Notes: a model not told the origin generated them from the letters alone. Counted from the stretch's first letter, positions 8,139-16,899 are shown. The stretch: 64,000 nucleotides of DNA from Halosegnis longus (GCF_009663395.1 NZ_QKNW01000001.1:2046001-2110000); one strand, 5' to 3'. A program made the numbers and translations.

Positions 8139-8614
8139 AGAACTGGCGCGACGTGCGCCCGCAGGTGCTCGGCGTCCCCCGCCGGGGCGAGGAGCTACTC
8201 GTCGAGTTCTACGAGGGGCCGGACGAACAGTTCTACCGGCCACTGGGCGGCGGTATCGAGTTCGGCGAATCGAGCGACGAGGCCGTCGCCCGGGAGTTCG
8301 AGGAAGAACTCGGGGAAGCTGTCGAACCGGGTCCGGTGCTCGGCACGATAGAAAATCAGTTCCGGTGGGCCGGCGAGTCGTTTCACGAGATGACTGTCGT
8401 CCGTGCGGTGTCGTTTCGCGACGAGACGGTCTACGAGCGCGACCGGCTCACCGTCACGGAGACGGATGGCTCGCGCCGACCGGCGACGTGGGAACGACTC
8501 GATTCGTTTGACGACGAGAAACCCCTTCTACCGGCCGGTATCGAGCGGCTACTGCAGGGCGAGGAGACGCACATCGTCTCGCCGGCTACAGGTATCGAAT
8601 CGCGTAGCGAGTGA
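8132..8614 (+). CDS. NUDIX hydrolase
   Basis: 160 residues from a GTG start inside the end of nth. The NUDIX box is complete: G-x5-E-x7-REFEEELG beginning GGIEFGESSDEAVAREFEEE. These enzymes hydrolyse nucleoside diphosphates linked to another moiety; coupling to nth suggests sanitation of damaged nucleotides, but the substrate is unproven. A GTG one codon later (8135) is an equally possible start. Its last 29 bases overlap the 3' end of the convergent membrane protein gene. Confidence 0.85.
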   Translation: MVKNWRDVRPQVLGVPRRGEELLVEFYEGPDEQFYRPLGGGIEFGESSDEAVAREFEEELGEAVEPGPVLGTIENQFRWAGESFHEMTVVRAVSFRDETVYERDRLTVTETDGSRRPATWERLDSFDDEKPLLPAGIERLLQGEETHIVSPATGIESRSE

Positions 8615-9083
8615 GCCCGGTGAGCCAGGCGAGAATCCAGAAGAAGGTGTAGCCGAAGACGCCGATACGGAGGCGAGTGCGCCAGTGGTCCATCCGATCG
8701 CCGCCGATCTCACCGAGGAGCACGTCCTCGTCGTAGTCGTGATAGAGGTCGTGTTCCCACTTGGCCCGGAAGATGCGGACGATACCGGTGAACCCGAACG
8801 CGAGGAAGGCGTAGGCGGTGAGCCCGACGAACGCGTGGACGACGGCGTAGCCGCTGAACTGCGTGCTGTTGTTACCGAGGCCGAACAGGCGGGGAGCCAT
8901 CCAGAGGAGCAGTGGAACCGTCGTGAGGGTGAGCCCGGTGACGATGTACTTCAGGTGCCACGTCAACACACCCCACGTGACCGGGTCGTTGTCGATCATG
9001 ATCCACGCGCCGTAGAGGAAACACGGGAGACTCACAGTCACGGCGAGCGCGACGACAGTGGCGATAGTCCCGGTCGCGACCAT
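8586..9083 (-). CDS. Four-helix membrane protein of the respiratory neighbourhood
   Basis: 165 residues with membrane segments at about 5-28, 45-65, 78-104 and 137-157. Histidines lie in or at the edge of helices (H43, H83), and a His/Asp/Tyr-rich loop (HDLYHDYDEDV) connects helices 3 and 4. The His pattern could fit heme or metal binding but no known motif is complete. It is divergent from the gene leading into the cytochrome bc locus; I think haloarchaeal homologues are classed in the DUF732x series, from memory. The 3' end overlaps the NUDIX gene by 29 bases. Confidence 0.7.
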   Translation of the reverse strand: MVATGTIATVVALAVTVSLPCFLYGAWIMIDNDPVTWGVLTWHLKYIVTGLTLTTVPLLLWMAPRLFGLGNNSTQFSGYAVVHAFVGLTAYAFLAFGFTGIVRIFRAKWEHDLYHDYDEDVLLGEIGGDRMDHWRTRLRIGVFGYTFFWILAWLTGLTRYAIRYL

Positions 9084-9168
9084 ACCGACACGAGGGGCGG
9101 GCCGCGCTTAAGCGGTCGCGTTCGAAATCCCGACAAGAGTTTACCAACCAAGGCCGAACGATGGGGCA

Positions 9169-10050
9169 ATGAGTGACGCCCGTACCGACTCGGGCGAAGA
9201 CACGGTCGAGTCGGCTATCCGGCGGGTCGACGAGGCGGAGTCGAACGACTCGCTTTCGACCGAGGAGCTGCGCGCGCAGGTCGAAGCCGAGTACGACTTC
9301 GACGACTTTACGCCGAGCGACATGGCGCGGATGTCCCCCGAGGAGTGGGACGCCGTCTTCGACCCCGACTCGTGGATTACGGGCGACGAACTGCTCGAGC
9401 GACTGGAGGCCGACCTCAAGAGCCGGGTCGCCTCTCGGGACGTGTTCGCGCGCATCGAACGGCTCGACACCCCCGACCGGCTGGTCGCCTACTCCGATGA
9501 GGGGTACGCGGTCGTCTACGCCGACGGGAGCATCGAGGGCGAGGGCACAGTGCTCCGGGACGTGAAGCCGTCGGTCGCGCTGTGTTCGATGGACGACTAC
9601 ACCGTCACGGAGCCCCCCGAGGACGCCGAGCTCCCGGAGCCGACGACGGTTCCGGAGGGGTCCGGCGAGTTCGGCAATCTGATGATGCAGCTCATCGCCG
9701 GCGCGATGTTCCTCTCGGGGCTCATCCTCGCGGGTGGGGCGGCCCTCTCCGGTGGCCTCGGTATCATCAGCGGCACCATCGGGCTGTTGTTCCTCGCCGG
9801 TGGCTTCCTCCTCTTTTTCACCGTGGCGAACGCGCGGCTCTCCGACCGGTTTCGCGCCGAGGAGTACCGAAATCGGCTGCGCGCGGTCGGCGTCGGCGAG
9901 GACGAACGCCCCGAGTTTCTCCCCGAGAGCGCGCGGGAGACGACCTCGCTGGAAGCGGACTCCGAGACGGACGACGACGCGACGGGCGACGCGGCCCACA
10001 CCGGCGAGCAGCCGGCCTCAGAGACGGCAGAAACGGAGTCCAGTGAGTAA
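9169..10050 (+). CDS. Acidic protein with two membrane helices, first gene of the bc locus
   Basis: 293 residues. Residues 1-160 are soluble and strongly acidic; two membrane helices follow (about 165-188 and 192-215, rich in Gly and Leu), then a charged tail of 80 residues. No cofactor motif is visible. Its position just ahead of halocyanin, Rieske and cytochrome b genes suggests an assembly or accessory role. I believe the family is DUF7319, from memory. A TATA-like TTTACC lies about 30 bases upstream of the ATG. Confidence 0.75.
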   Translation: MSDARTDSGEDTVESAIRRVDEAESNDSLSTEELRAQVEAEYDFDDFTPSDMARMSPEEWDAVFDPDSWITGDELLERLEADLKSRVASRDVFARIERLDTPDRLVAYSDEGYAVVYADGSIEGEGTVLRDVKPSVALCSMDDYTVTEPPEDAELPEPTTVPEGSGEFGNLMMQLIAGAMFLSGLILAGGAALSGGLGIISGTIGLLFLAGGFLLFFTVANARLSDRFRAEEYRNRLRAVGVGEDERPEFLPESARETTSLEADSETDDDATGDAAHTGEQPASETAETESSE

Positions 10051-10096
10051 GGGCTGAACGCAGGAAAGCCGCCGGATGAGCCGGACCTTCGGAGAA

Positions 10097-10102
10097 TTTA
10101 TA
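10097..10102 (+). promoter_or_regulatory. TATA box of the halocyanin/bc operon
   Basis: TTTATA in GGAGAATTTATACGC, about 31 bases before the halocyanin ATG. It is the clearest promoter in the region and marks a transcription start inside the locus, separate from that of the preceding gene. Confidence 0.6.
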
Positions 10103-10130
10103 CGCGGACAGGCCCGATACTTCGACGTTC

Positions 10131-10751
10131 ATGAATAGACGGCAGTTTCTGCGAACTGCGGGGGGTGCGACGGCCGCAGCGGGAGCGGTCGCCGCGTCCG
10201 GCACCGCAGCGGCGCAGTCACAACAACCGGACTTCGGCGGGTGGCTGGGCGGCGTCGACGGCGGGTACACGGACGCCCGCGGCGAAAGCGAGGTGACCGT
10301 TGAGGTCGGTGCATCCGGCAACGGCGGAAGCCTCGCCTTCTCGCCGGCCGGGCTGTGGGTCGACCCCGGCACCACGGTCATCTTCGAGTGGACCGGCGAG
10401 GGTGGCAACCACAACGTGGTCGCACAGGAAGGCCCGGCGGCGCTCGACAGCGGCGGAGCCGTCGGTGAAGCCGGCTACACGTACGAGTACACCTTCGAAG
10501 AAGGCGGTATCACGAAGTACGCGTGTGCCCCCCACCAGTCGCTCGGGATGGTCGGTGCTGTCGCCGTGGGCGGCGACGTGCCGACGGTCTCGACCGGCGG
10601 GGGCGGCGAGGCCGACCCCAAACACATGGGCGTGGCGATTCAGGCCCACTACGTCGGTATCGCAACGATTCTCGCCATCCTCGTGTCCATCATGTTCACG
10701 TTCTTCCAGCTGAAGTACGGTGAATCACCGAACGCGAGCGGAGGGACCTGA
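10131..10751 (+). CDS. Membrane-anchored halocyanin (blue copper protein)
   Basis: 206 residues. A twin-arginine signal (MNRRQFLRTAGG, AAAQ cleavage region) exports a folded plastocyanin-like domain. Copper ligands are H94 (GNHNVV), C132, H135 and M140 (YACAPHQSLGM), the normal type 1 set. A C-terminal membrane helix (about 173-193) tethers it to the outer face. It would carry electrons at the cell surface, probably as partner of the adjacent Rieske/cytochrome b complex. The stop is two bases before the next gene's start, so it leads the operon. Confidence 0.88.
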   Translation: MNRRQFLRTAGGATAAAGAVAASGTAAAQSQQPDFGGWLGGVDGGYTDARGESEVTVEVGASGNGGSLAFSPAGLWVDPGTTVIFEWTGEGGNHNVVAQEGPAALDSGGAVGEAGYTYEYTFEEGGITKYACAPHQSLGMVGAVAVGGDVPTVSTGGGGEADPKHMGVAIQAHYVGIATILAILVSIMFTFFQLKYGESPNASGGT

Positions 10752-10753
10752 CT

Positions 10754-11143
10754 ATGAGCTCAGGCAACAACACCTACGGCGATATCCACCGATACGAGCC
10801 GGCACGCGAGTCCACCGCAGCAGCGATTGCGATCGTCCTGTTGACGGTGCTTGAAGTGCTGTTCATCGGGCTGTTCACCTACGGGCTTACGGCCGGTGGG
10901 TGGGGTCGGTCCGAGTTCGGAAACATGTTCCTCGGTGGCTTGCTGACGCTCACGCTCATCGATCTGGCGTTCATCCTCCTCCTCTACCGGAAGGAGTTCC
11001 TCCCGGACGTGATGATCGTCAAGAAGCGCCGTCGCAAGTGGGAGGACCTCTACATCCGCGAGGAGGATATGGACGGCGAGCAGCTCGGCGGTGACGCATG
11101 GGACAGCATCAAACGCGCAGTGTACCCCTACTACAAGAAATAA
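10754..11143 (+). CDS. Small two-helix membrane subunit of the bc locus
   Basis: 129 residues. Two membrane helices (about 20-47 and 56-77) are followed by a charged cytoplasmic-type tail (KKRRRKWEDLYIREED). No cofactor ligands are evident. It is packed between halocyanin (2 bases) and Rieske (1 base), so it is very likely a subunit or assembly factor of the same complex. I recall haloarchaeal members as DUF7318; the function is not established. Confidence 0.78.
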   Translation: MSSGNNTYGDIHRYEPARESTAAAIAIVLLTVLEVLFIGLFTYGLTAGGWGRSEFGNMFLGGLLTLTLIDLAFILLLYRKEFLPDVMIVKKRRRKWEDLYIREEDMDGEQLGGDAWDSIKRAVYPYYKK

Positions 11144-11144
11144 C

Positions 11145-11981
11145 ATGCCACTTGACGAAGACAAATATCCGATGGAATCCGGACGACGACGGTTCGTGAA
11201 AGGCGTCGTCGGCTCGGCCGCGCTCGCTGGCGTCGGGACCGGCTCGGCGATGGCGATTGGCGCGACGACAAGCTCCGGCGGTGTCGGGGGCGGGACGACG
11301 ATGGCGATGGCCATCGAGAACACCGACGGACCGGCCCCGCGGGGGATGCCGATTATCCCGCTCACCATCGAGGACGGTGAGCTGCAGGGCATCTGGCCGG
11401 AGGTCAGCGAGGTGACCAAGGGCGGACAGACGGTGAACGTCGCGGAGACCGAACTGGGCGGCGTCACGTACTCCTCGGAGTGGTTCCAGTACTGTGGGGT
11501 CCAGACGTATCCGGGCACACAGCCGACGGCAGACCAGGACAACACGTTCCGCGTCGGTGCCAGTGCCGGCTACGAGTGGATGAGCGACCTCGAACCCGGC
11601 GAGCCGCTCACCGTCGACATGTTCGACGACTACGAGGAGTGGGGCAACGGCATCGGGCAAAGCGGCGTCGGGAAGCCGGCGACCGGCCGCTGGCGCTCCG
11701 AGGACGTCGACCAGACGATGCCGATTCAGGTGCTCCGCTCCACCCGCATCGAGGAGATGGCACAGGACAACGAGTTCCTGAGCGCCGCGACCGAACAGGG
11801 GTTCATCGCGTGGCTCAACAAGTGCACCCACTTCTGCTGTGTGCCGGGGTTCAAGCAGCTCGAAGGCGCGGCGAACTTCGGCGCGGAAAACCAGGTGTAC
11901 TGTCAGTGCCACCAGTCGGTGTACGACCCGTTCAGTCCGGTCCAGACGACGTTCGTGGCACTTCCACGACCGGAGGAGTAA
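11145..11981 (+). CDS. Rieske 2Fe-2S protein of the cytochrome bc/b6f-type complex
   Basis: 278 residues. Twin-arginine motif GRRRFVKG precedes a hydrophobic segment, the usual membrane anchor. The cluster-binding boxes are C227-T-H229-x-x-C232 and C253-Q-C255-H256, giving two Cys and two His ligands plus the disulfide pair (C232, C255). It shuttles electrons from quinol at the Qo site to the acceptor, here probably halocyanin. The domain between anchor and cluster is longer than in bacterial Rieske proteins. Start at ATG 11145, one base after the preceding stop. Confidence 0.9.
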   Translation: MPLDEDKYPMESGRRRFVKGVVGSAALAGVGTGSAMAIGATTSSGGVGGGTTMAMAIENTDGPAPRGMPIIPLTIEDGELQGIWPEVSEVTKGGQTVNVAETELGGVTYSSEWFQYCGVQTYPGTQPTADQDNTFRVGASAGYEWMSDLEPGEPLTVDMFDDYEEWGNGIGQSGVGKPATGRWRSEDVDQTMPIQVLRSTRIEEMAQDNEFLSAATEQGFIAWLNKCTHFCCVPGFKQLEGAANFGAENQVYCQCHQSVYDPFSPVQTTFVALPRPEE

Positions 11982-12025
11982 CGTAGCTGGGATGAGTTTA
12001 TGAACACACAGCCAAAGGGGCGACA

Positions 12026-12829
12026 ATGAGTTTAGAACGAAAAGACGAACACGACCACAAAGGGTGGATGCAAGAGCGGGACCTGACCCCGGTCGAGTCC
12101 ATCTACCTGACGGTTCTGATGTGGCTGGACAAGCGGCTCCGCATCGTTGATTACCTGGAGATTCTGGAGAATCTCTACTACAAGGTCAACATGCAGATGC
12201 CGAAGAGCCACACGGAACAGTACAACCTCGACAACAAGTTCTGGTACTGGTATCCGCTGTACGCGCTGGGGAGCTTCAGTACCATCGCGTACGTTGTCGC
12301 AGCAGTCTCCGGCGCGCTGCTCGGCTTCTACTACAGCCCGGCGGCCGCAGGTGCGTCCGGCTCACCGACCGTCGCGTACGAGCAGATCACCTTCATCATG
12401 ACCGACCTGAACCTCGGATTCTTCCTCCGAAGTCTCCACCGCTGGTCGGCACAGGTGATGGTGGCGGCGGTGTTCCTCCACATGCTCCGCGTCTACTTCA
12501 CGGGCGCGTACAAGGAGCCGCGGGAGCTGAACTGGATCATCGGCATCGTGCTCATCTCGCTGACGATGGTCTTCGGGTACACCGGATATCTGCTCCCGTG
12601 GGACCAGCTCGCCTTCTGGGCGGGACAGATCGGCGTCGAGATGGCGCTGTCGGTTCCGGTCGCCGGCGAGTGGGCAGCACAGTTGGTGTTCGGGGGATTC
12701 ACGCTCACGCAGTCCACGCTGCAGCGGATGTACATCCTGCACGTGTTCTTCCTCCCGTTCATCGCGACCACCGTGATTGCGATTCACATCGGCATCGTCT
12801 GGATGCAGGGAATCGCGGAGCCACACTGA
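12026..12829 (+). CDS. Cytochrome b, N-terminal (b6-like) subunit
   Basis: 267 residues with four main membrane helices. Heme b ligands are H138 and H152 (SLHRWSAQ...FLHML) and H239 and H254 (YILHVFF...AIHIG). The second pair is separated by 14 residues, as in plant-type cytochrome b6, against 13 in mitochondrial cytochrome b. An N-terminal extension of about 75 residues is soluble. Together with the following gene it forms a split cytochrome b. It oxidises quinol and contributes to proton translocation in the cell membrane. Confidence 0.92.
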   Translation: MSLERKDEHDHKGWMQERDLTPVESIYLTVLMWLDKRLRIVDYLEILENLYYKVNMQMPKSHTEQYNLDNKFWYWYPLYALGSFSTIAYVVAAVSGALLGFYYSPAAAGASGSPTVAYEQITFIMTDLNLGFFLRSLHRWSAQVMVAAVFLHMLRVYFTGAYKEPRELNWIIGIVLISLTMVFGYTGYLLPWDQLAFWAGQIGVEMALSVPVAGEWAAQLVFGGFTLTQSTLQRMYILHVFFLPFIATTVIAIHIGIVWMQGIAEPH

Positions 12830-12830
12830 T

Positions 12831-13592
12831 ATGAGCGACACAAACGACGACAAGGACGTAGCCGCAGACGGCACCGGTATCGTCGCTCCCGACGACGAGA
12901 CGCCAACGTGGCGCGAGCGGAAGGAGCGAACCGAGGGGCTCTCACGGCTCACGTACGAGTACTTCGAGCGTGCACGCCGCGAGGACCAAGACCTGCGCAT
13001 CGAGTCCGACTACGTCGAGCGCGACGTGCTCGCGTTCCCGACGTGGCCCCACGAGATGGTCCGAAACCTCGCCTTGACGAGCTTCTTCGTCGGGATGATA
13101 ATCTTCCTGTCGTCGGCGCTGCCGCCTCACATCGGCGCGCCGGCGAACTCGACGCAGACGCCGGCCGTGATTCTGCCAGACTGGTATCTCTACTGGTCGT
13201 TCGGCCTGCTCAAGCTGGGTCCGCTCAACCCCGAGCTGTCGCTGCTTGGCGGCTCGAAGCTGATGGCCGACCGCGCGTACGGCGTCGTCGCGAACATCGT
13301 CGTGGTCGGATTCATCTCCATCGTGCCGTTCCTCAACAAGGGGGCGGCACGTCGACCCGTCGAGCAGCCGTTCTGGGCGGCGCTGGGCGTCGGTGGCGTC
13401 GTGTTCGCGTTCACCATCTCGGCGCTGGCCGTCAAGAACCTCATCTCGATGAACAGCAATCTGCTGTTCGACCTGGCGTTCCTGCTCCCCATCGCGGCGA
13501 CGTGTCTCTCGTACGCCGTGTTGAAGTCGATGCGGGAAGGGTACATGTTCGAGCTGAATCGTCGCTACTACCGGCTGCGACCCCCGAAGTAG
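12831..13592 (+). CDS. Cytochrome b, C-terminal (subunit IV-like) subunit
   Basis: 253 residues. A long acidic soluble N-terminus (about 80 residues) precedes about four membrane helices. The Qo-site signature reads PDWYLYW, i.e. PDWY in place of the commoner PEWY, so the proton-accepting Glu is replaced by Asp. It completes the quinol oxidation site made with the preceding b6-like subunit. The ATG follows the preceding stop by one base (TGATATG), so the two are translated together. Confidence 0.9.
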   Translation: MSDTNDDKDVAADGTGIVAPDDETPTWRERKERTEGLSRLTYEYFERARREDQDLRIESDYVERDVLAFPTWPHEMVRNLALTSFFVGMIIFLSSALPPHIGAPANSTQTPAVILPDWYLYWSFGLLKLGPLNPELSLLGGSKLMADRAYGVVANIVVVGFISIVPFLNKGAARRPVEQPFWAALGVGGVVFAFTISALAVKNLISMNSNLLFDLAFLLPIAATCLSYAVLKSMREGYMFELNRRYYRLRPPK

Positions 13593-13628
13593 ACAAGACT
13601 CAAATCGCTTCGCCCCTTCTTTCTGCAC

Positions 13629-13979
13629 ATGAGTGAGGAACCCGACAGCGACGCCGCCGAGGGCGGCGGGCGCGACATCGCCGTCCCGATGGAGATGTAC
13701 AAATCCATCACGGTGTTCTCGACGCTGTTTGCCGTCGCCTTCGTCCTGCTCGCGTTCGTGATGTTCGACGCGGCGACGCTCGACCGGAGCTTCGTGCGCG
13801 GGCTGGTGCAGGACGCCTTCGGCGCGGTCGGCGTCGGCGTCGGCGGCCAGCCGCTGACCATCGCGTTCGCGCTCGTCGGGTTCGCGTTCCTCACCACCGG
13901 ATCGGGAATCTACATCCTCGGCTCGCGGTTTCGCGCCGAGGAGATGGGAAACGCTAAAAACGAGGCTGACGAAACATAG
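13629..13979 (+). CDS. Two-helix membrane protein of the bc locus
   Basis: 116 residues with an acidic N-terminus, membrane helices at about 20-45 and 72-98 and a charged tail. It has no metal or heme motifs. It lies 36 bases after cytochrome b and three before the next small gene. Probably an accessory subunit; I recall the family as DUF7315 but this is from memory only. Confidence 0.72.
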   Translation: MSEEPDSDAAEGGGRDIAVPMEMYKSITVFSTLFAVAFVLLAFVMFDAATLDRSFVRGLVQDAFGAVGVGVGGQPLTIAFALVGFAFLTTGSGIYILGSRFRAEEMGNAKNEADET

Positions 13980-13982
13980 ATA

Positions 13983-14261
13983 ATGGCCGACGAATTTGCA
14001 AAAGGGTTCACGATATTCATCAGCGCCGGGCTGGCGTGGATGACGCTCGCCGGCTGGTACAACACGCCGAGCTTCGAGGGAACACAGCTGCTTGCGCCCA
14101 ATCCGACCTCCGGACTGACGGTGTACACGCAGGTCGGACTGGTGGTCAAGGAGGCGATGTTGTGGTTCGCCATCCTGGGCTTCCTCACGTTCGTCGTCGT
14201 GATTCCGATCGCGCGGAAGGCACGCGACGCGTACGTCGGGGCACCGGAGATTCCGGAGTAA
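13983..14261 (+). CDS. Small two-helix membrane protein of the bc locus
   Basis: 92 residues. Helices lie at about 8-28 and 52-75, followed by a basic end (IARKARDAYVG). It follows the preceding gene by three bases and is likely cotranscribed. No recognisable catalytic feature. Possibly the family called DUF7314. Confidence 0.7.
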   Translation: MADEFAKGFTIFISAGLAWMTLAGWYNTPSFEGTQLLAPNPTSGLTVYTQVGLVVKEAMLWFAILGFLTFVVVIPIARKARDAYVGAPEIPE

Positions 14262-14307
14262 TCCGGCAACCGGACGGCTTTTTCTCGTCGCCGTGAGACC
14301 AGGGCGT

Positions 14308-15036
14308 ATGCAGCGACCGACGGTCGGCATCCTCGGCGATCAGACGGTAGCGACGGCCGTAACTGCCGCCGGCGGTGAGCCGCTCGCCGTCGACCCGACC
14401 GAGGTCGCCGTAACCGAGCCCGACGTCGTCGTCGCCGTCGGCGAGTCGGGCATGTTGACGGCTGCCGACATCGGTATCGAGTCGCCCGTCGTTCCCGTCG
14501 ACGCTGGCTACCCGTACCGGTCGGTCGAACGCGGTTCGCTAGAGAGTGCACTCGCCGCGGTGTTTGAAGACCAACACGAGATAGCCGAGCTACCGGTCGC
14601 GACCGCGCGAACCCCACTCGGGGAGACACGGGCGCTCGCGGAGTTCATGCTGGTGACCGGCGAACCGGCACGCATCTCGGAGTACACGGTCGTGAGCCGC
14701 ACAGAGCGGGTGGCGACGTTCCGTGCCGACGGAGTCGTTGTTGCGACGCCGGTCGGTTCCAACGGCTACACGCGCCGGGCGGACGGGCCGATTGTGGCCA
14801 ACGGCGTCGACGCGTTCGCCGTCGTTCCGATCGCTCCGTTCTCGACGGACGAGGACATGTGGGTGGTGCCGACGGACGGACTGGAACTTCGCGTGGAGCG
14901 CGACGAGACGCCGGTGGAGCTGCTGGCCGACGACCGGACCACCGGCTCGGTCGTGCCCGGCGAGTCGGTCCGCGTGGGCGTCGAGTCGTCGCTTTCCGTC
15001 GCCGTCGTTCCGGAGTCGAGCGGTCGGTTTCGCTGA
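14308..15036 (+). CDS. NAD kinase-like protein without the catalytic GGDGT motif
   Basis: 242 residues. The C-terminal half has the NAD-kinase beta-sandwich signature in altered form: TPVGSNGYTRRADGPIV (147-163) against the usual TPTGSTAY..SAGGPI. The N-terminal catalytic motif GGDGT, whose Asp is the general base, is replaced by VGESG at 44-48, and no NE/D motif is seen in the middle. It is therefore related to NAD kinases but probably does not phosphorylate NAD in the usual way; a nucleotide-binding or regulatory role is possible. It sits at the end of the bc locus. Confidence 0.75.
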   Translation: MQRPTVGILGDQTVATAVTAAGGEPLAVDPTEVAVTEPDVVVAVGESGMLTAADIGIESPVVPVDAGYPYRSVERGSLESALAAVFEDQHEIAELPVATARTPLGETRALAEFMLVTGEPARISEYTVVSRTERVATFRADGVVVATPVGSNGYTRRADGPIVANGVDAFAVVPIAPFSTDEDMWVVPTDGLELRVERDETPVELLADDRTTGSVVPGESVRVGVESSLSVAVVPESSGRFR

Positions 15037-15086
15037 CCGCTCCCCGATTGGAAAGGGCTTAATGTAGCCCGTACCGACCCTCGCGT

Positions 15087-15545
15087 ATGGAGAATTTCGT
15101 GGCGTGGTTCGGGCCGGTGGACCAAATTCTGGCACAGAACGTGCTTTCTGCACCGCTGATTGCCTATCTGCTGCTCGGGCTGGTCGTGCTCAACATGCTG
15201 GGTCGCGCACTGGAGTACAGACAACACCAGTCACAGGCAGCGTCGGGCGACTGGCAGGACGTGACGCGACATCCGCTGCGCGTCGGGACGAACTTCCTGC
15301 TCGTGGTCGGTGCGTTCTACTACATGACCATCGCACACCACGGCGGGCTCGTGTTCTCGATGCTCGTCGCGACGGTGTTCGTGACCGACCTCTTCGAGTT
15401 CGAGTCCCGCCAGGTGGAGGTCCGCAACGACCGCGACCTCACGCCGCCGAAGGGTTCCGTGACGGCGTCCATCCTCATGCTCGCGTACATCCTCTTCCAG
15501 ACGTTCTTCTTCGCTGTTGCGCCGTTCTGGAGTCAGGTCGTCTGA
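15087..15545 (+). CDS. Multi-helix membrane protein near the bc locus
   Basis: 152 residues with about four membrane segments (19-40, 67-87, 88-108, 128-148). The loop between helices 1 and 2 is hydrophilic (LEYRQHQSQAASGDWQD). No signature of a transporter or enzyme. A TATA-like CTTAATG about 30 bases upstream suggests its own promoter. I recall haloarchaeal homologues as DUF7313 family. A T-run follows its stop. Confidence 0.7.
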   Translation: MENFVAWFGPVDQILAQNVLSAPLIAYLLLGLVVLNMLGRALEYRQHQSQAASGDWQDVTRHPLRVGTNFLLVVGAFYYMTIAHHGGLVFSMLVATVFVTDLFEFESRQVEVRNDRDLTPPKGSVTASILMLAYILFQTFFFAVAPFWSQVV

Positions 15546-15555
15546 GCTCGCGCAA

Positions 15556-15561
15556 TTTTTT
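15556..15561 (+). terminator. T-run after the bc locus
   Basis: Six consecutive T in CGCAATTTTTTGCC, 11 bases past the stop at 15545 and before the convergent peptidase gene. Archaeal termination commonly needs only such a T-run. Confidence 0.45.
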
Positions 15562-15588
15562 GCCGACCGTCGCCCTCTCACGCTTTCT

Positions 15589-16899
15589 TCAGTCGTCGTC
15601 GAACGGCCAGTCGCCGGTGCGTTTCATCCCGGTCGCGAGGTCCTGGGCTTCGAGTTCCGCGGCGATGTCGGCCGTGTCACGCCGTTCGGTCGTCGTCGCG
15701 TCGCTCGCCAGTTCGACGGCCAACTCCGCGAGGACGATAGCCTGTTCCCGGAAATCCCGCGGAGCGAGCTTGTCGAGCGTGTCGGCGCGAGTGTGTCCCC
15801 AGCCGCGTCCCTCGTCGCCCGTCTCGGCGTAGACGTGGAGTCCCGGGACTCCTCGCTCCACGAACGGCCAGTGATCGCTGTGCGGGCCGTGGTGTGGGTT
15901 CGCGGTGAACGGCTGGTCGAGTCGGTCGCTCACCCGGTCGATGGCAGCATCGAGCGCGTCGAAGCCGTGGGTGTAGGCGGCGAGATTCCGCCCCTGGGCG
16001 ACGCCGTCGAGATTAAACACCGCCTTCACCGTCTCGGGGTCGCGCTCGCCGGCGAGACAGCTGGAGCCGACGAGTCCAACCTCCTCCGCGCCGAAGCAGA
16101 CGAACTCGACGCGCGTGTCAAGGTCGGCTTCGCGGTCGGCGAGCGCCCGCGCGAGTTCGACCACCATCGCCGTCCCCGCGCCGTTGTCCATCGCTCCCTC
16201 GGCGATATCGTGGGCGTCGACGTGACTGGTCACGAGTAGAGTTTCGTCCGTGTCCGGCCCGAGCGTCGCGTGGACGTTCTGACTCGTCGCGTCGCCCGTC
16301 TCGGCGCGCGTGGCGACGGTGACCTGCTCGCCCTCGTGTTCGCGGACGAGACGGCTCCCGGCCTCCTTCGAGATGCCGACGGCCGGTATCTCGCCCAGCG
16401 GCGCGTCGGCCGTTCCGACGCTTCCGGTCGGTGCGAGACACCCCTCGACGTGGTTCCGGAACAGGAACGCAGCCGCTCCGTGTTCGACGGCGTCGTAGTA
16501 CTTCTCCCGGCGGTGGATGAGCCGGTCGTACCACGAGGGAACGTTGCTCGCACAAACGACGACCTTCCCATCGACGTCCGTCTGCTCGAAGTCCTCCGGC
16601 AGTCCGTAGCCCACATCGACGAGTTCGCCCGTCGTCTCCCCGGTCGGCGACCGAGGGAGCGCGAGACAGTCGAAATCGGTCTCGCCGGCCTGCACGCGGG
16701 AGTCGCTGCGTATCCACCCTTGGATGTCGAACTCATCTGTCCACGCGTCGTCGGCGAACTCCGCGAGCGCGTCGCGCGTCTCGCGGGCGGCCGTCGCCTC
16801 GCCGTCGGACCCGGCCATCCGGTTGCCGACGCCGACGAGCGATTCGAGATGGCTCCAGCCGACCTCGGAGGTGAACGTCTCACCAATCCACTGTGTCAT
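15589..16899 (-). CDS. M28 family zinc aminopeptidase with PA domain
   Basis: 436 residues. Metal ligands of the M28 di-zinc site are in order: SHVDAHD (His, Asp), AMDNGAGT (bridging Asp), GAEEVGLVG (catalytic Glu plus ligand), NLDG (Asp) and GWGHTRADT (His). A protease-associated (PA) domain is inserted between about residues 90 and 205. No signal peptide is seen, so it is probably cytoplasmic. It removes N-terminal residues from peptides. It is divergent from an M42 peptidase, making a small peptide-degradation pair. Confidence 0.88.
   Translation of the reverse strand: MTQWIGETFTSEVGWSHLESLVGVGNRMAGSDGEATAARETRDALAEFADDAWTDEFDIQGWIRSDSRVQAGETDFDCLALPRSPTGETTGELVDVGYGLPEDFEQTDVDGKVVVCASNVPSWYDRLIHRREKYYDAVEHGAAAFLFRNHVEGCLAPTGSVGTADAPLGEIPAVGISKEAGSRLVREHEGEQVTVATRAETGDATSQNVHATLGPDTDETLLVTSHVDAHDIAEGAMDNGAGTAMVVELARALADREADLDTRVEFVCFGAEEVGLVGSSCLAGERDPETVKAVFNLDGVAQGRNLAAYTHGFDALDAAIDRVSDRLDQPFTANPHHGPHSDHWPFVERGVPGLHVYAETGDEGRGWGHTRADTLDKLAPRDFREQAIVLAELAVELASDATTTERRDTADIAAELEAQDLATGMKRTGDWPFDDD

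Noticed and set aside
12942-14330. 462-codon minus-strand frame opposite the cytochrome b region
   Set aside because: Antisense to three clear membrane protein genes; composition (Arg, Glu, His, Val) is that of a reverse-frame shadow.
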